Below, piece by piece: positions 17,645-26,796 of a stretch of DNA of 64,000 bases. The stretch comes from Niabella agricola. GTDB taxonomy: Bacteria > Bacteroidota > Bacteroidia > Chitinophagales > Chitinophagaceae. Every line of letters starts with the position of its first letter. Position 1 is the first letter of the stretch. Position numbers and translations under genes: made by a program. Under the pieces are notes generated by a model, which ran no database searches, had not been told where the DNA came from, and saw only the letters and a list, made by a program, of their open reading frames with translations. The stretch is from positions 3,968,001 through 4,032,000 of the forward strand of contig NZ_JAJHIZ010000003.1 of the NCBI RefSeq assembly GCF_021538615.1. The letters run 5' to 3'.

Positions 17645-19477
17645 TTAGTCGCTGTATACCATGTTTATCTCAAAGGGGAATGAAAAGGAAGCGTTGGTCT
17701 CCAGCTGGTAACGCAACTGCTTTTGCAGGTAGGCTAACTCGTCTTCTGTATAATCGGTTTCTTTCAGATAAAGATCGATTCCAATGGTTCGGGTAATGCC
17801 CGTTTTTGGACCCTGGAGTACGTTCATGGTTTTATTAATGATCACTTTTTGAAGCCGGTTGCCAAAAAGCTCGTGACATAAGAGCCGGATATCTTCCTTG
17901 CTGATAACCTTGCCTCTTGAAGAGAGCTGGCGTATCAACATTTGCTGCTGGGCATAATCGCTGTATGTTTCCACACCGCCGCTAACGGCGGTAAGTGCGA
18001 TGCAGGGGCTTCCCGTTAACGTATGCATTAACGGTTTAAACACGGCTGCCGCCTTTACAGCTGCCGCTGCGGCAGGGGTGGTGGACCAGTATTCTACAAA
18101 TACGGTTTCCTGCTCTTTCTTTGATCTTAGCAGCACATAATTAAAGGCCGGTTTTTCGTCCTTGGAAACGGCCAGACGCTCCTGCAAGCGTGTCAGCAGT
18201 TTGGAAATCTCGTGAAGCTGGGAGGCAATCAGGTCGTTGCTGGTTCTGCTAAAATAGGCGCTTTCATCCCGGATGCTTTCCAGCAGGCTGTTAATGGTAT
18301 TGCGCACATCGCGGCTGCTTTCTTTTCCAACTTTCGCAGATCTTACGATAGCCTGCCCTTCATGGATCGGGTCTTCGCCGGCATCGGGCCGTAGTTGATA
18401 CCGGGTACCATTTGCGCCTTCGATGCTTTTAATATCGAGGTAAGACCCTTTTACCGGCAAGGGAATGATATTGATCCATTTTTCAGTTTTAAAGTGGATT
18501 TTTTCCGGTTTCCGGTTTAATGCGGGGAATGCGTTTACGCCCACCAGCATCCGCTCCAGCGCTTCCTGTTGGAAGTGCCGGCTCAATTTAAGAGTGATAT
18601 AGATCACCTCCTTTGCGCGGATTTCTTCCTGCAGCTTATCCGGCAGATTTTGTAAGATGGAAGCATCCTGTGGAACGGAGACAAGGGATTCCTGCTGTAC
18701 GGTGATGAATTGTTGTTCATAAATACCGGCGACTTCTCTCCGGATTTTCCGGCTATAATCGCCTTCCATTTCAAGGCTGTCTTTCAGGCTGGTTTCGTAT
18801 TGCTGCTGTTGATAATATCCTTTTGTAAAACGGGTCTCCTGTTCATTGATAAACAACCGGGCATGTTGCAGCGCAAAATAAAAGTTCGCAGCCTCAGAGT
18901 GTCCTTTAAGATCGAAAAAGAGCTGCAATCCCTGCAAGCTTTCAAACAGGTCTTTTGTGTGCAGTGTAAAATGAATCTCATTAACAGGCGCTTTATCCTG
19001 CGGGGCTTCATATACCAGTGATTTACGCCCGGCGTCTCCCAGTTTATATACCCTGCTACCTGTTCTTAAGAACAAGGTATGTAGCCGGAATAGTTTTACC
19101 GAGCCGTTTGGGGTAAAGCAAAGCTCGGTTTCAGAAGATGGAGATCCGGCTGTTTGCGAGGCAGCTACCGTTGTAAAGCAATGTTCCTGTTCCAGTACCG
19201 CAGTTTGTTCCGCGGGTGTTGCTGTAATAACGCAGGAGGCCGGTTTTGCCCTTAATAAAGCATGAGGAAGCATGATGGTAGACAGCTCATTAAGCAAGCG
19301 GCTTTTTACGTCATTGATCTGATAGCCGATATGTTCTACTTCTCCGGCCAATACGTCAAAAATCAACATTAGCAGCGGATCAAAATTGGCTTCGATTTCG
19401 TTTTCAGGAACCTGCCAGTGCGCTGCTGCCAGGCGAATCATCCGGTCGCGGATCTGTTCTTTTTTTAAGAGTTCCAT
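17645..19477 (-). CDS. tssF: Type VI secretion baseplate protein TssF
   Basis: A 610-residue baseplate subunit. The opening MELLKKEQIRDRMIRLAAAHWQVPENEIEANFDPL region and the N-terminal L-L-N-E-L-S-T-I-M-L-P motif (around residue 65) match the TssF/VasA family, where the protein forms the wedge with TssG and TssE. Later recognisable blocks are F-K-T-E-K-W-I-N-I-I-P-L (near 335) and the C-terminal G-N-R-L-Q-K-V-I segment. Cytoplasmic, docked on the membrane complex. It is the last gene of the left T6SS unit, 36 bp after tssE. Confidence 0.85.
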   Translation of the reverse strand: MELLKKEQIRDRMIRLAAAHWQVPENEIEANFDPLLMLIFDVLAGEVEHIGYQINDVKSRLLNELSTIMLPHALLRAKPASCVITATPAEQTAVLEQEHCFTTVAASQTAGSPSSETELCFTPNGSVKLFRLHTLFLRTGSRVYKLGDAGRKSLVYEAPQDKAPVNEIHFTLHTKDLFESLQGLQLFFDLKGHSEAANFYFALQHARLFINEQETRFTKGYYQQQQYETSLKDSLEMEGDYSRKIRREVAGIYEQQFITVQQESLVSVPQDASILQNLPDKLQEEIRAKEVIYITLKLSRHFQQEALERMLVGVNAFPALNRKPEKIHFKTEKWINIIPLPVKGSYLDIKSIEGANGTRYQLRPDAGEDPIHEGQAIVRSAKVGKESSRDVRNTINSLLESIRDESAYFSRTSNDLIASQLHEISKLLTRLQERLAVSKDEKPAFNYVLLRSKKEQETVFVEYWSTTPAAAAAVKAAAVFKPLMHTLTGSPCIALTAVSGGVETYSDYAQQQMLIRQLSSRGKVISKEDIRLLCHELFGNRLQKVIINKTMNVLQGPKTGITRTIGIDLYLKETDYTEDELAYLQKQLRYQLETNASFSFPFEINMVYSD

Positions 19478-19513
19478 AATTGAATCAGATTGGATGGATA
19501 CAGTAAATAGCTA

Positions 19514-19948
19514 TTAATCCAATGTGAGCGGTCCGATGAATAAACCGGTTTGAAACCGGAACGGCTCCAAGGTCTTCTGGATCTGGCCGCTGATCGTAAT
19601 CTCGATCTTTCTTCTTGGCAGATCGGCACTTGGTGTTTTAAGCACGGTAAGTGTTACGTCTACATGCACTTCCACATGGGCAAGCCTTTTTTCATAAAGG
19701 GCGATCTGCTTTTTTAAATTATTCACGATTAATTCTTTCCGGGAATCATTATCGAGATGGATGTCGTAGTCTGTTTCCCAGAATGAAGCGCCGTATGCGG
19801 TATCTGTTTTATTCTCGCCCCGTCCTGTTGTTATGATCAGGTGCAGGTTGCGATAGATCGAATCCACCAGACCGCAGGAGGGAAGCTTTTTTCGATCGAA
19901 AAATTGGTCGAATCGCAGCGGCAATTTTAAATACTCTTTCACTTGCAT
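19514..19948 (-). CDS. tssE: Type VI secretion baseplate protein TssE (gp25-like)
   Basis: A 144-residue protein of the gp25/TssE lysozyme-like baseplate fold. It shows the family block YGASFWETDYDIHLDND (around residue 50), the equivalent of the G-x-x-x-W-x-x-x-F segment, then KELIVNNLKKQIALYEKRL and the beta-strand region KIEITISGQI. ATG at 19948 is preferred; the ORF can start three bases earlier at TTG 19951. It follows the tssP-like gene by 4 bp and precedes tssF. Confidence 0.85.
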   Translation of the reverse strand: MQVKEYLKLPLRFDQFFDRKKLPSCGLVDSIYRNLHLIITTGRGENKTDTAYGASFWETDYDIHLDNDSRKELIVNNLKKQIALYEKRLAHVEVHVDVTLTVLKTPSADLPRRKIEITISGQIQKTLEPFRFQTGLFIGPLTLD

Positions 19949-19952
19949 CAAT

Positions 19953-21044
19953 TTACTTATATGTAATGTATGTGATTTTTACACAGTTGCCGTTTGCCGG
20001 GTCTCTTACTACCTTAAAGGACTGGATCCTTTTTTTCCTTTTTAGCAACGGTAATCCTTTTTTTTCCTTCAGCTCGTTGCAGAGCGCTGCAAAGGTGGTA
20101 GACTGATTGTTGGCCATTACCTTGGTGCCTGCACCATTGCAAAGGATGTTATTAAAGTCGGCAATACTTTTTTTACCTTCTGTAACCTCTTCAAGCATTG
20201 CTTGTATGGCAGGCTCCGGTAGCTGATCGTATACTTTTGCTGTAGCGGGCTCCGGTTCCTGGGTTGCGGGTTTGGGTGCTTCCTGTTTGGGCTCCTCCTC
20301 TTTTTTTTCAGGAGCTGCTGCAGGAAGTGGGGGCGGGCCAACTTCAGCGGGGCCAGGGGGCAATGGCAGGCTGGATGTGGTATTGGGAGCAGGCCCCAAC
20401 GGATCGGTAACCTGGATGGTTTTTTGATAGGAAGCTCCCTGGTCCAGCTTGAGGGTCACCGTGAAAGTGCCGGCCTTTGAAAAAATAAATTTTGCGGTTT
20501 TAGTAATCTGTTGCCCCATTTCCGGTAGTTCCTGTATACTCCAGTTGTATGTAGCTGATTCGGCAGTGGTATTGAATACGGTTTCATTGCCGGTGGCCAC
20601 CACATCATCCGAGACAATGCGGTTAATCTGGGGGCTGCTGTTGGTACTGACCAGCGTACTGTTTTGAATGACCCGGATATTTATGGATTCCGCACAACGA
20701 CCGTTGATAATGGCGGTAACAAGATAGTTGCCTTCTTTGATAAAGCTGTGTGTTACCGATGCGCCGATCTGTGTGGCGGATTTATCACCAAAATTCCAGG
20801 TAACCATCAGGCTTGCATCATTGTGTGTAGCAAAAAAGCGAACCTGCTCATTTACAAAGTACGTGTGCGGGCCATCCGAAATATGATTGATATTGCTCGT
20901 GGTCTTTAACTGGAATTCTGGACAGGAAACATTGGTTACCACCTTATAGCTAAGCAGCGCCAGTGCTGTTACCGCAACGATGATCAGGGTGAACCATACC
21001 CTGAAATCCAGCCGGCCCCATTGTTTGGTATATACAAAATGCAT
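19953..21044 (-). CDS. TssP-like PKD-domain inner membrane protein of the T6SS
   Basis: A 363-residue protein with one N-terminal membrane segment (about residues 16-36) and a large periplasmic part. Residues 50-120 form a PKD-like domain (VTWNFGDKSATQIGASVTHSF region: the D-x-G-x-x-S/T PKD signature), with a second PKD-like unit around 135-215. A Pro/Glu/Lys/Ala-rich linker (about 220-275) leads to a C-terminal domain with two Cys. In Bacteroidota T6SS the accessory proteins TssN-TssR replace TssJ, TssL and TssM. From its layout, size and place between tssO and tssE this is most likely TssP. The assignment rests on context and recall of the family. Confidence 0.6.
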   Translation of the reverse strand: MHFVYTKQWGRLDFRVWFTLIIVAVTALALLSYKVVTNVSCPEFQLKTTSNINHISDGPHTYFVNEQVRFFATHNDASLMVTWNFGDKSATQIGASVTHSFIKEGNYLVTAIINGRCAESINIRVIQNSTLVSTNSSPQINRIVSDDVVATGNETVFNTTAESATYNWSIQELPEMGQQITKTAKFIFSKAGTFTVTLKLDQGASYQKTIQVTDPLGPAPNTTSSLPLPPGPAEVGPPPLPAAAPEKKEEEPKQEAPKPATQEPEPATAKVYDQLPEPAIQAMLEEVTEGKKSIADFNNILCNGAGTKVMANNQSTTFAALCNELKEKKGLPLLKRKKRIQSFKVVRDPANGNCVKITYITYK

Positions 21045-21070
21045 ACGGTAAAAGATTTAAGATCATCTGT

Positions 21071-21592
21071 TTATTTTTGGCGCAGGAGCAGGTTCTGCAT
21101 TTCCAGTTGTTTATAGGAGTCCTGCCATTTTGTAAGCGAATTTTTTAGTTCCTGGATCTGTGCATTGTACATTGCAACTACCGAATCCTTGCTGCTGGCG
21201 GCCCGCAACCCTTTTTTATCGGTTTGCGTATTATTCAGTGCTTTGATGATCTGCGCGTAAATTTCTTTTGAACTGGTTTCATTTTTGTTCAATTGTGCAT
21301 CCATCTCCTGGATTTTTTGAGTAATGCGTCCATCGATGAGTCCTGATTTTGCAGGGTCCATATTAACGGTGTCCAGGAGCGACTGTGTTTGTAACATGTC
21401 ATTTGCAAAATGATCCCGGAACTGGTTTTCTTTTTCAATAATGGCCAATTGTTCGCGGAGCTTTTCGTTTTCTGCATAGGGAATCCGGATGCCGAAGAAG
21501 ATGGTGGTAATAATAAGCGCAATGGTCAGAAAAAAGAAAAGGAGGAACCTTGCAAAGGCACTGCTTCTTTCGTTGGTATTGTTGGGTTTCAT
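21071..21592 (-). CDS. tssO: TssO-like coiled-coil inner membrane protein
   Basis: A 173-residue protein: a short basic N-terminus, one transmembrane helix (about 14-36), then a long alpha-helical, heptad-rich periplasmic region with many Gln, Lys, Asn and Leu to the C-terminus. This is the layout of TssO, one of the accessory proteins of subtype iii T6SS. It lies between tssK and the tssP-like gene on the minus strand. It probably contributes to the trans-envelope complex. The name relies mainly on topology and position. Confidence 0.65.
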   Translation of the reverse strand: MKPNNTNERSSAFARFLLFFFLTIALIITTIFFGIRIPYAENEKLREQLAIIEKENQFRDHFANDMLQTQSLLDTVNMDPAKSGLIDGRITQKIQEMDAQLNKNETSSKEIYAQIIKALNNTQTDKKGLRAASSKDSVVAMYNAQIQELKNSLTKWQDSYKQLEMQNLLLRQK

Positions 21593-21639
21593 GAATGCTC
21601 TTTTTTTTATTGAATATATGGTCAGTAAGCACCGTGGCC

Positions 21640-22791
21640 TTAACCGAAAAACCGGCGCTTGGGTTTGGGAGCGTTGGTATCATTAACCGGGAAAGATTGC
21701 TCTTCCTTTACGAATAGGCCCGAATCCTTCCGTTTGCCAATGAATTCCAGGTTGCTCAGTGTATTGAAGAGTTTCCCGATTACCTTGGCAAATTGTATGA
21801 TTTGCCGGATATTTTCATTGATATCATTGTGGTTGTATCGGAGCAGGGCCATTTCATTCAGCAATCCTTCCAGTTCGCCTTGGTTCAGTTCGCACCATTC
21901 ACACAGGTAACTCATCAACTCATCTTTTCCGGACCCGATACGCAGATCGATCGTGTTTTTTATGACTCTGGACAAGGCTGCAATGTAGCTGAGCATTTTC
22001 GCCGGTGATTCGTAAATAATGCTCCACCGGTACTCGGTGATCGCCTGTCCCAGGAAAAGCATCATCCGGTCGCAAAGGAATCGTGCCAGTTCCGATAATG
22101 CGTTCTGCTGGCTTTTTTTATAGATTTTCTGAACGATTATGGAGCAGGATTGTTCCAGCCCGGCCAGGAACTGGTCTAGCTCAGCATGCAACCCGGTCAG
22201 GTCCGGCGATGCAGCCGTGGCGATGCAGGGAGGAATATATTCTTCTTCAATATGTGCTCCATTTCCATTTATAATTACCTTGCCGATAATGATGGCCAGA
22301 GGGTGCTGGCTATATTGCTGGATATTGTGCGCATCTGCAATATGGACGCTGAATCCTGATTTCACATAGGGAAAACGGGCGGGCGTTTCATCGGGATCGA
22401 TAGCTCCTGCGGGATTTCTTTCAAAGGGTTTTGCTAGCAATACAACCCAGCCGGTGGTTGGCTGGTTACTGTTGATCTCCAGTGATATTGCAGGAACACC
22501 ATCTGTTGCTGCCGCATCCGTGAATGCATCGATAATGACCGGTACCCCCGACCGTGTAAGTGCTTTCAACGCCAGCACCGATACCCGGATGGTGTTCTGG
22601 TTGTCGACGGAAAGGCGCACATTGAAATTTTTTTCATCCGGGATCAGCCCATACCGGATGGGTGAAAGCGTGGTTGCCGTAAGCTGGTGGGCCGTGGCGG
22701 CAGCGGCATTGTCCTGGGCAATAAAAAGTTCTTTATTCAGCTTCATGCCATCTGACCAGTTTACACGCAAAAAATGAAATCCGTTGTCCAT
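21640..22791 (-). CDS. tssK: Type VI secretion baseplate-membrane linker TssK
   Basis: A 383-residue TssK-family protein that joins the baseplate to the membrane complex. It begins with the family motif V-N-W-S-D-G-M-K-L (around residue 10; TssK commonly has W-x-x-G-x-x-L). The middle is a beta shoulder domain, followed by a helical region (LARFLCDRMMLFLGQAITEYRW near 240) and a C-terminal head rich in I-R-Q-I-I. The tail is P-K-P-K-R-R-F-F-G, and a similar tail ends the DUF4123 adaptor of the same locus. Lies 21 bp downstream of tssN. Confidence 0.85.
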   Translation of the reverse strand: MDNGFHFLRVNWSDGMKLNKELFIAQDNAAAATAHQLTATTLSPIRYGLIPDEKNFNVRLSVDNQNTIRVSVLALKALTRSGVPVIIDAFTDAAATDGVPAISLEINSNQPTTGWVVLLAKPFERNPAGAIDPDETPARFPYVKSGFSVHIADAHNIQQYSQHPLAIIIGKVIINGNGAHIEEEYIPPCIATAASPDLTGLHAELDQFLAGLEQSCSIIVQKIYKKSQQNALSELARFLCDRMMLFLGQAITEYRWSIIYESPAKMLSYIAALSRVIKNTIDLRIGSGKDELMSYLCEWCELNQGELEGLLNEMALLRYNHNDINENIRQIIQFAKVIGKLFNTLSNLEFIGKRKDSGLFVKEEQSFPVNDTNAPKPKRRFFG

Positions 22792-22812
22792 GTTTTAGCT
22801 TTTGAAAAATGA

Positions 22813-23664
22813 TTAAACGCGTTCACAAATAATAATGGTATTTTCTTTGATACGATTCTGAGCTACGGTCGTGGTTGCATTCAGCACCCTGGAAAAACGA
22901 TACCATTTCGGACGGGTACGGAACAACCATTCTGCGACCTTTCCCTGGCTGGTATATTCGATGGGTGTTTCGCTGTGGTCTTCATTGTATTCATTAATAA
23001 AATGATAGAACAGATCCCCCAGCAGCATATCTTCCGGGGCTTTCCCTCTGAAAAAAGTACGTTGCTGATCACCGGTAATCTTTTTTGCAATTTCAAACCA
23101 GATCACATACAGGTGCTCGCCCTCTTTTTCATCCGGCATTTCGATCTCCTGCTGCGGGTAGGTCCAGGAGGTATAATCCGGTGGCGGGATACTGATGGCG
23201 GCATCGAACGTGTGAAGCAGCAAAATGGGAATAAAAAAGAACAGCATACACAGCAATACGGGGAAGTACATGAAGTTCCGGTCTTTCAGGAAATATTGCA
23301 GTGAAGAAAAGATCGACACACAGAGGAAGAGAATGGAAAACCCAAATAGAAGCTCGGCAAATAATTGTTTGTTCCGGTTATCGCGCCGGGCTCGAAAATA
23401 TTTTTTATGAATGAGTAATAAAAACAGCAGGCCAAGCAGGAGAAATACCCCGCTCAGCAACCAAAAAGTAGTAAACAGGTTTTGAGTAATATAGGTGATG
23501 GCAAATGCAGTACCGGAAGAAATTGCTGCTGTTATAAAACTAAAAATCCAGGGCTTTTTACCCATGTTGCTGAAAGTGCTGCTCATTTGCCGGATAAAGG
23601 GTATCAAGGCCAGTGAAGAGAAAAGGAAGATCCCTGCGTAGAGTATAAAAAACTTTAACGCCAT
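22813..23664 (-). CDS. tssN: TssN-like polytopic membrane protein
   Basis: A 283-residue protein with about five transmembrane helices in residues 1-160 (for example FFILYAGIFLFSSLALI, FITAAISSGTAFAITYI, WLLSGVFLLLGLLFLLL, LLFGFSILFLCVSIF, FPVLLCMLFFFIPILLL) and a soluble C-terminal domain of about 110 residues. TssN, the multi-pass inner membrane component of Bacteroidota T6SS, has this layout. It sits between tssG and tssK, as in other subtype iii loci as I recall them. The soluble part contains a conserved-looking YHFINEYNEDHSETPIEY segment (around 215-235, read in parts). Confidence 0.75.
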   Translation of the reverse strand: MALKFFILYAGIFLFSSLALIPFIRQMSSTFSNMGKKPWIFSFITAAISSGTAFAITYITQNLFTTFWLLSGVFLLLGLLFLLLIHKKYFRARRDNRNKQLFAELLFGFSILFLCVSIFSSLQYFLKDRNFMYFPVLLCMLFFFIPILLLHTFDAAISIPPPDYTSWTYPQQEIEMPDEKEGEHLYVIWFEIAKKITGDQQRTFFRGKAPEDMLLGDLFYHFINEYNEDHSETPIEYTSQGKVAEWLFRTRPKWYRFSRVLNATTTVAQNRIKENTIIICERV

Positions 23665-23704
23665 AGTGCTGAAGTTTTGAAATAAATGTTTATAAAGTCC
23701 CGGG

Positions 23705-24598
23705 CTAAATATGAGCTCCGTAGCCTAATACTGCGCCAAGGTCTTTGCCGGCCGCTTCTTCCCGGATCTCGAATTCGAACTGCACGTCCATTTCAAAAGG
23801 GATAAAGAGGTCCTCAAATTTTTGAAGAATCGTCATTTTGTTGGGCTGTTTGACAAATGGCTGCATTTCTTCATTCGATGTTCCCTCGATGGTAAAAATC
23901 CAGCAAGGGAAAAACTCAAGGGTGTTGTGCCCCAGCACACTGTCCATTCCCATATGCGTTTCCGTAAGTATTGCGGGGTGTTGCATAGCCACGGTATTCC
24001 TGCGTTCTTCCTGCCGCAGCACTACTTTTTTACTGAGGATATGGCCAAGCGCCGCTTCTGTGGAAGCCGCATCCCCCTTAATAAAATGGAGATAAGGCAT
24101 TAGCTGCAGCATCCGGCCGGCTTCTTCCTCCGGAAGTGATTCATTAAAATTCCAGAAACGGAACCACGCCGGGTCCCGCCTTCCGCTTTGCAGTGTAAAC
24201 AGCGCCTCCCGTTCTTCCGCTTCCACAAAAACCTGATACCGGAACAATAATTGTTCAAGGGGGGCAAAAAAACTCCGGGCCTGCCGCTCTTCCTCCCTGA
24301 ATCGTTTGTGCTCATCCACGGCATCCTGAACGGTGCGCACGCGGCTGTTGCCCTTTGTTTGATGAAAAAGTCCCTCGGGCAGCTTATCATAGATACCATC
24401 CCGGTTCAACATCATCTCAAAAATGCCTTCGGTTTCGGTTGCGACCATTTCGGATACATCCATGCTAAAGCTTTTTTTGAAACCACCTTTTGCATGGACG
24501 ATAATTTTTTCCAACTCCACTCCTGACTCAATTAATCCCGCGCATATGGCTTCTGCGCGAAACGGAGGTTTCATAATATGGTGACCCCGGGAGCTCAT
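23705..24598 (-). CDS. tssG: Type VI secretion baseplate protein TssG-like
   Basis: A 297-residue protein, first gene of the left unit. The segment GIYDKLPEGLFHQ near residue 68, in which a glycine-rich turn precedes the LPEGLFH motif, is characteristic of the Bacteroidota TssG-like baseplate protein. The C-terminal half is beta-rich and ends G-Y-G-A-H-I. TssG forms a heterotrimer wedge with two TssF. Identity is supported by context with TssF, TssE and TssK, and by the family segment; overall divergence from proteobacterial TssG is high. The start at 24598 is assumed; ATG at residue 9 is an alternative. Confidence 0.68.
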   Translation of the reverse strand: MSSRGHHIMKPPFRAEAICAGLIESGVELEKIIVHAKGGFKKSFSMDVSEMVATETEGIFEMMLNRDGIYDKLPEGLFHQTKGNSRVRTVQDAVDEHKRFREEERQARSFFAPLEQLLFRYQVFVEAEEREALFTLQSGRRDPAWFRFWNFNESLPEEEAGRMLQLMPYLHFIKGDAASTEAALGHILSKKVVLRQEERRNTVAMQHPAILTETHMGMDSVLGHNTLEFFPCWIFTIEGTSNEEMQPFVKQPNKMTILQKFEDLFIPFEMDVQFEFEIREEAAGKDLGAVLGYGAHI

Positions 24599-24646
24599 GT
24601 TGTTTTAATTATGACATCATGACCAGACCGATATAATCTGGATAAC

Positions 24647-24654
24647 CAAAAGTA
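24647..24654 (-). promoter_or_regulatory. Candidate -7 element for the tssG unit
   Basis: The plus strand reads CAAAAGTA, giving TACTTTTG on the minus strand, a match to the Bacteroidota -7 consensus TAnnTTTG. It lies 49 bp upstream of the tssG start. No good -33 TTTG is found at the usual spacing, so confidence is limited. Confidence 0.3.
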
Positions 24655-24685
24655 AAAAAAAAGGCGGCGGCCCGCTATACCTAAT

Positions 24686-24763
24686 AATAGCGATGGTTTG
24701 TAGTGGGGCAATGATCTATTTTTACGAAGAATAAAACCTATTCTGTAAACTAGGCAATAGCGA
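24686..24763. repeat. Direct repeat in the divergent T6SS promoter region
   Basis: The octamer AATAGCGA occurs at 24686-24693 and 24756-24763 in the 281-bp gap between tssG and vgrG. The spacing is 70 bp start to start, about 6.5 helical turns. A shared regulator could use both. The gap holds no gene. Confidence 0.35.
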
Positions 24764-24879
24764 GCTGTGTAATCTAGGAAAGGACAACAGGTATGCATCG
24801 GGTATCAGTTCCGTTGATTTACCTTATATACAGTGAATGGTTCATTTCATCTGTTAAAAGCCGGCTTAAATCACAACAC

Positions 24880-26793
24880 ATGTCGAACGACGCCATTTTG
24901 AGTAAAACTGAAATTATCATCCAGGGATATCAAAACAGCCAGCCTGTTTTATTTTCGAATCTGTTGCTGGATGAAGCGCTTGTAAAAGTGAATTACTTCT
25001 CTTTTTCCATGCGTGCAGATGATGATCATGCCACCCTCGATGCGATCATCAATTTTAAAAAATCGGTCCTGGGAAAGGAACTTCAGATCGAGTTCAAGGA
25101 CAGCAGCGATGCTTCGCGCCACCGGTTTAAGGGCGTTATCGAAGCAGTAAACTCATCGTTGATCGATGAACACTATTACGAATTTCAGATCAGCGGCTCG
25201 GGGCTGTTTTGTAAAATCAACAAGATACCGGAATATCATTCTTTTTATAAACAGACGCTTTCGGATATCATTGATAAGGCCTATAAGGATTCGGAACTCA
25301 AATCGCTGGTGAAAAAAGCCCCCGGGTATACCCGCCCGCTCCACTACACCGTTCAATACAATCAGACCTTATTTGATTTTACTACATCGCTGGCGCTGCG
25401 ATTCGGAGAATGGGCTTACTATGATGGAGAATATTTTTTGTTTGGAAAAAAGCCCGATGGTCAAGCCATAGAATTGTTTGCCCCGGATGATGTGTTTAAC
25501 CTGAATATTCATGCGCATGTACTGCGAAATGCGCGTGCCATGGTGGGCACGGACAGTTTTAAAGGAGAAACGCTTCGTTCTTCGAAAGAAGAAGCTGTTC
25601 CAGAGAATGCAATGTTGAAAGCTGCACAGGACGCCGGCAAAAAAGCACTGGAAACGCGGGGCGATGACTTCGTGGCCTCAGGTTTTGACCAGGAAATGAT
25701 GGATCATATTTTCCGTATCGACCAGCAGTCCAGCTATACAGCCTCGGCAGCTATAACCGGTAGCACGCGGAACAACCAGCTGGCGATCGGCCGGATCATC
25801 CAGATCAAGGACCAGGATGATTCCGGGGGAAAGCGGTTTATCATCACCCAGATCCATCACAGCGCTATGCGGGCAGATCATTACAGCAACCATTTTACGG
25901 CGGTGCCTTTTGAATCGGAGATCCCCCCTTATGCCAATGCTGCTGTTTTTCCAAGAGCTGTTTCCCAGGTCGGTATTGTAACCGACAATGAAGATGATGC
26001 CGGGATGGCGCGGGTAAAGGTGAAATTTCCCTGGATGACGGACGATGAAAAAAGTCCCTGGATCCCACTGGTTGTGCCCCATGCGGGTGACCGAAAAGGA
26101 TTCCGGTTCCTTCCGGAAATTGAGGATGAAGTAATGGTGCATTTTACAGACAATAATGCGGAGCGGCCCTACGTGGTTGGCGCATTGTATACAGAAAAAC
26201 ATAAACCCCAAATACCGGAAAAAGGTAATCATATAAAACGGATTGGTACCAAGACAGGAAGGCGGCTGGAAATGGATGACGAGAAAGGTGAAATGATGCT
26301 GGCAGATGATTTTGACAACGATATCGGTAACCGGCTTTATTTATTAAAGAATAAGGAGCAAAAACTAATAAAGCTTACCAGCGGTAACGACGACGATAAT
26401 TTTTCGGTGGTTTTTCTCGATGGTGATAAGGGGCGTGCGACCGTTGGCGTGAAAAGTGGCGGCAATGTAATTCTTAAAATCGATATGCAACGGGATGGTA
26501 CAGTTATGGACATTACTTCGGAGGGTACGATCAATATTAAAGCGAAGCAGTCCCTTAACCTGGCCGCAGATGAGATCAACATTAACGCGACGAACGTAAG
26601 TATAAAAGCAGACGATACGCTTTCGCTGAAAAGTAAGATGTCGGCGGAGCTTTCGGCGGCAGATATAAAAGTAGATGCCAGCGCTTCACTTGATCTTAAC
26701 GGATCGGGCCAGGCAAAACTGGCCGGTGCTATGCTGGATCTGAAAGGCGATGGTATCGCATCGTTGACCGGGGCCCTTGTTAAAATCAACTGA
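24880..26793 (+). CDS. vgrG: Type VI secretion spike protein VgrG (TssI)
   Basis: A 637-residue spike protein. It has the gp27-like base domain (about 1-370; IIDKAYKDSELKSLVKK, FDFTTSLALRFGEW near 175), the gp5 OB-fold (about 370-460; VGIVTDNEDDAGMARVKVKFPW motif) and a C-terminal triple-stranded beta helix with repeated I/V-x-I/L-x-A patterns (INIKAKQSLNLAADEININATN, described in parts) ending in KLAGAMLDLKGD and VKIN. It caps the Hcp tube and carries the PAAR tip. ATG 24880 begins the conserved sequence; an ORF extension to 24793 is unlikely to be translated. First gene of the right T6SS unit. Confidence 0.93.
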   Translation: MSNDAILSKTEIIIQGYQNSQPVLFSNLLLDEALVKVNYFSFSMRADDDHATLDAIINFKKSVLGKELQIEFKDSSDASRHRFKGVIEAVNSSLIDEHYYEFQISGSGLFCKINKIPEYHSFYKQTLSDIIDKAYKDSELKSLVKKAPGYTRPLHYTVQYNQTLFDFTTSLALRFGEWAYYDGEYFLFGKKPDGQAIELFAPDDVFNLNIHAHVLRNARAMVGTDSFKGETLRSSKEEAVPENAMLKAAQDAGKKALETRGDDFVASGFDQEMMDHIFRIDQQSSYTASAAITGSTRNNQLAIGRIIQIKDQDDSGGKRFIITQIHHSAMRADHYSNHFTAVPFESEIPPYANAAVFPRAVSQVGIVTDNEDDAGMARVKVKFPWMTDDEKSPWIPLVVPHAGDRKGFRFLPEIEDEVMVHFTDNNAERPYVVGALYTEKHKPQIPEKGNHIKRIGTKTGRRLEMDDEKGEMMLADDFDNDIGNRLYLLKNKEQKLIKLTSGNDDDNFSVVFLDGDKGRATVGVKSGGNVILKIDMQRDGTVMDITSEGTINIKAKQSLNLAADEININATNVSIKADDTLSLKSKMSAELSAADIKVDASASLDLNGSGQAKLAGAMLDLKGDGIASLTGALVKIN

Positions 26794-26796
26794 CCT

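Noticed and set aside
19953..21044. PKD protein as a secreted adhesin
   Set aside because: It has a membrane anchor, not a cleavable signal, and sits inside the T6SS gene run, so TssP is the better call.
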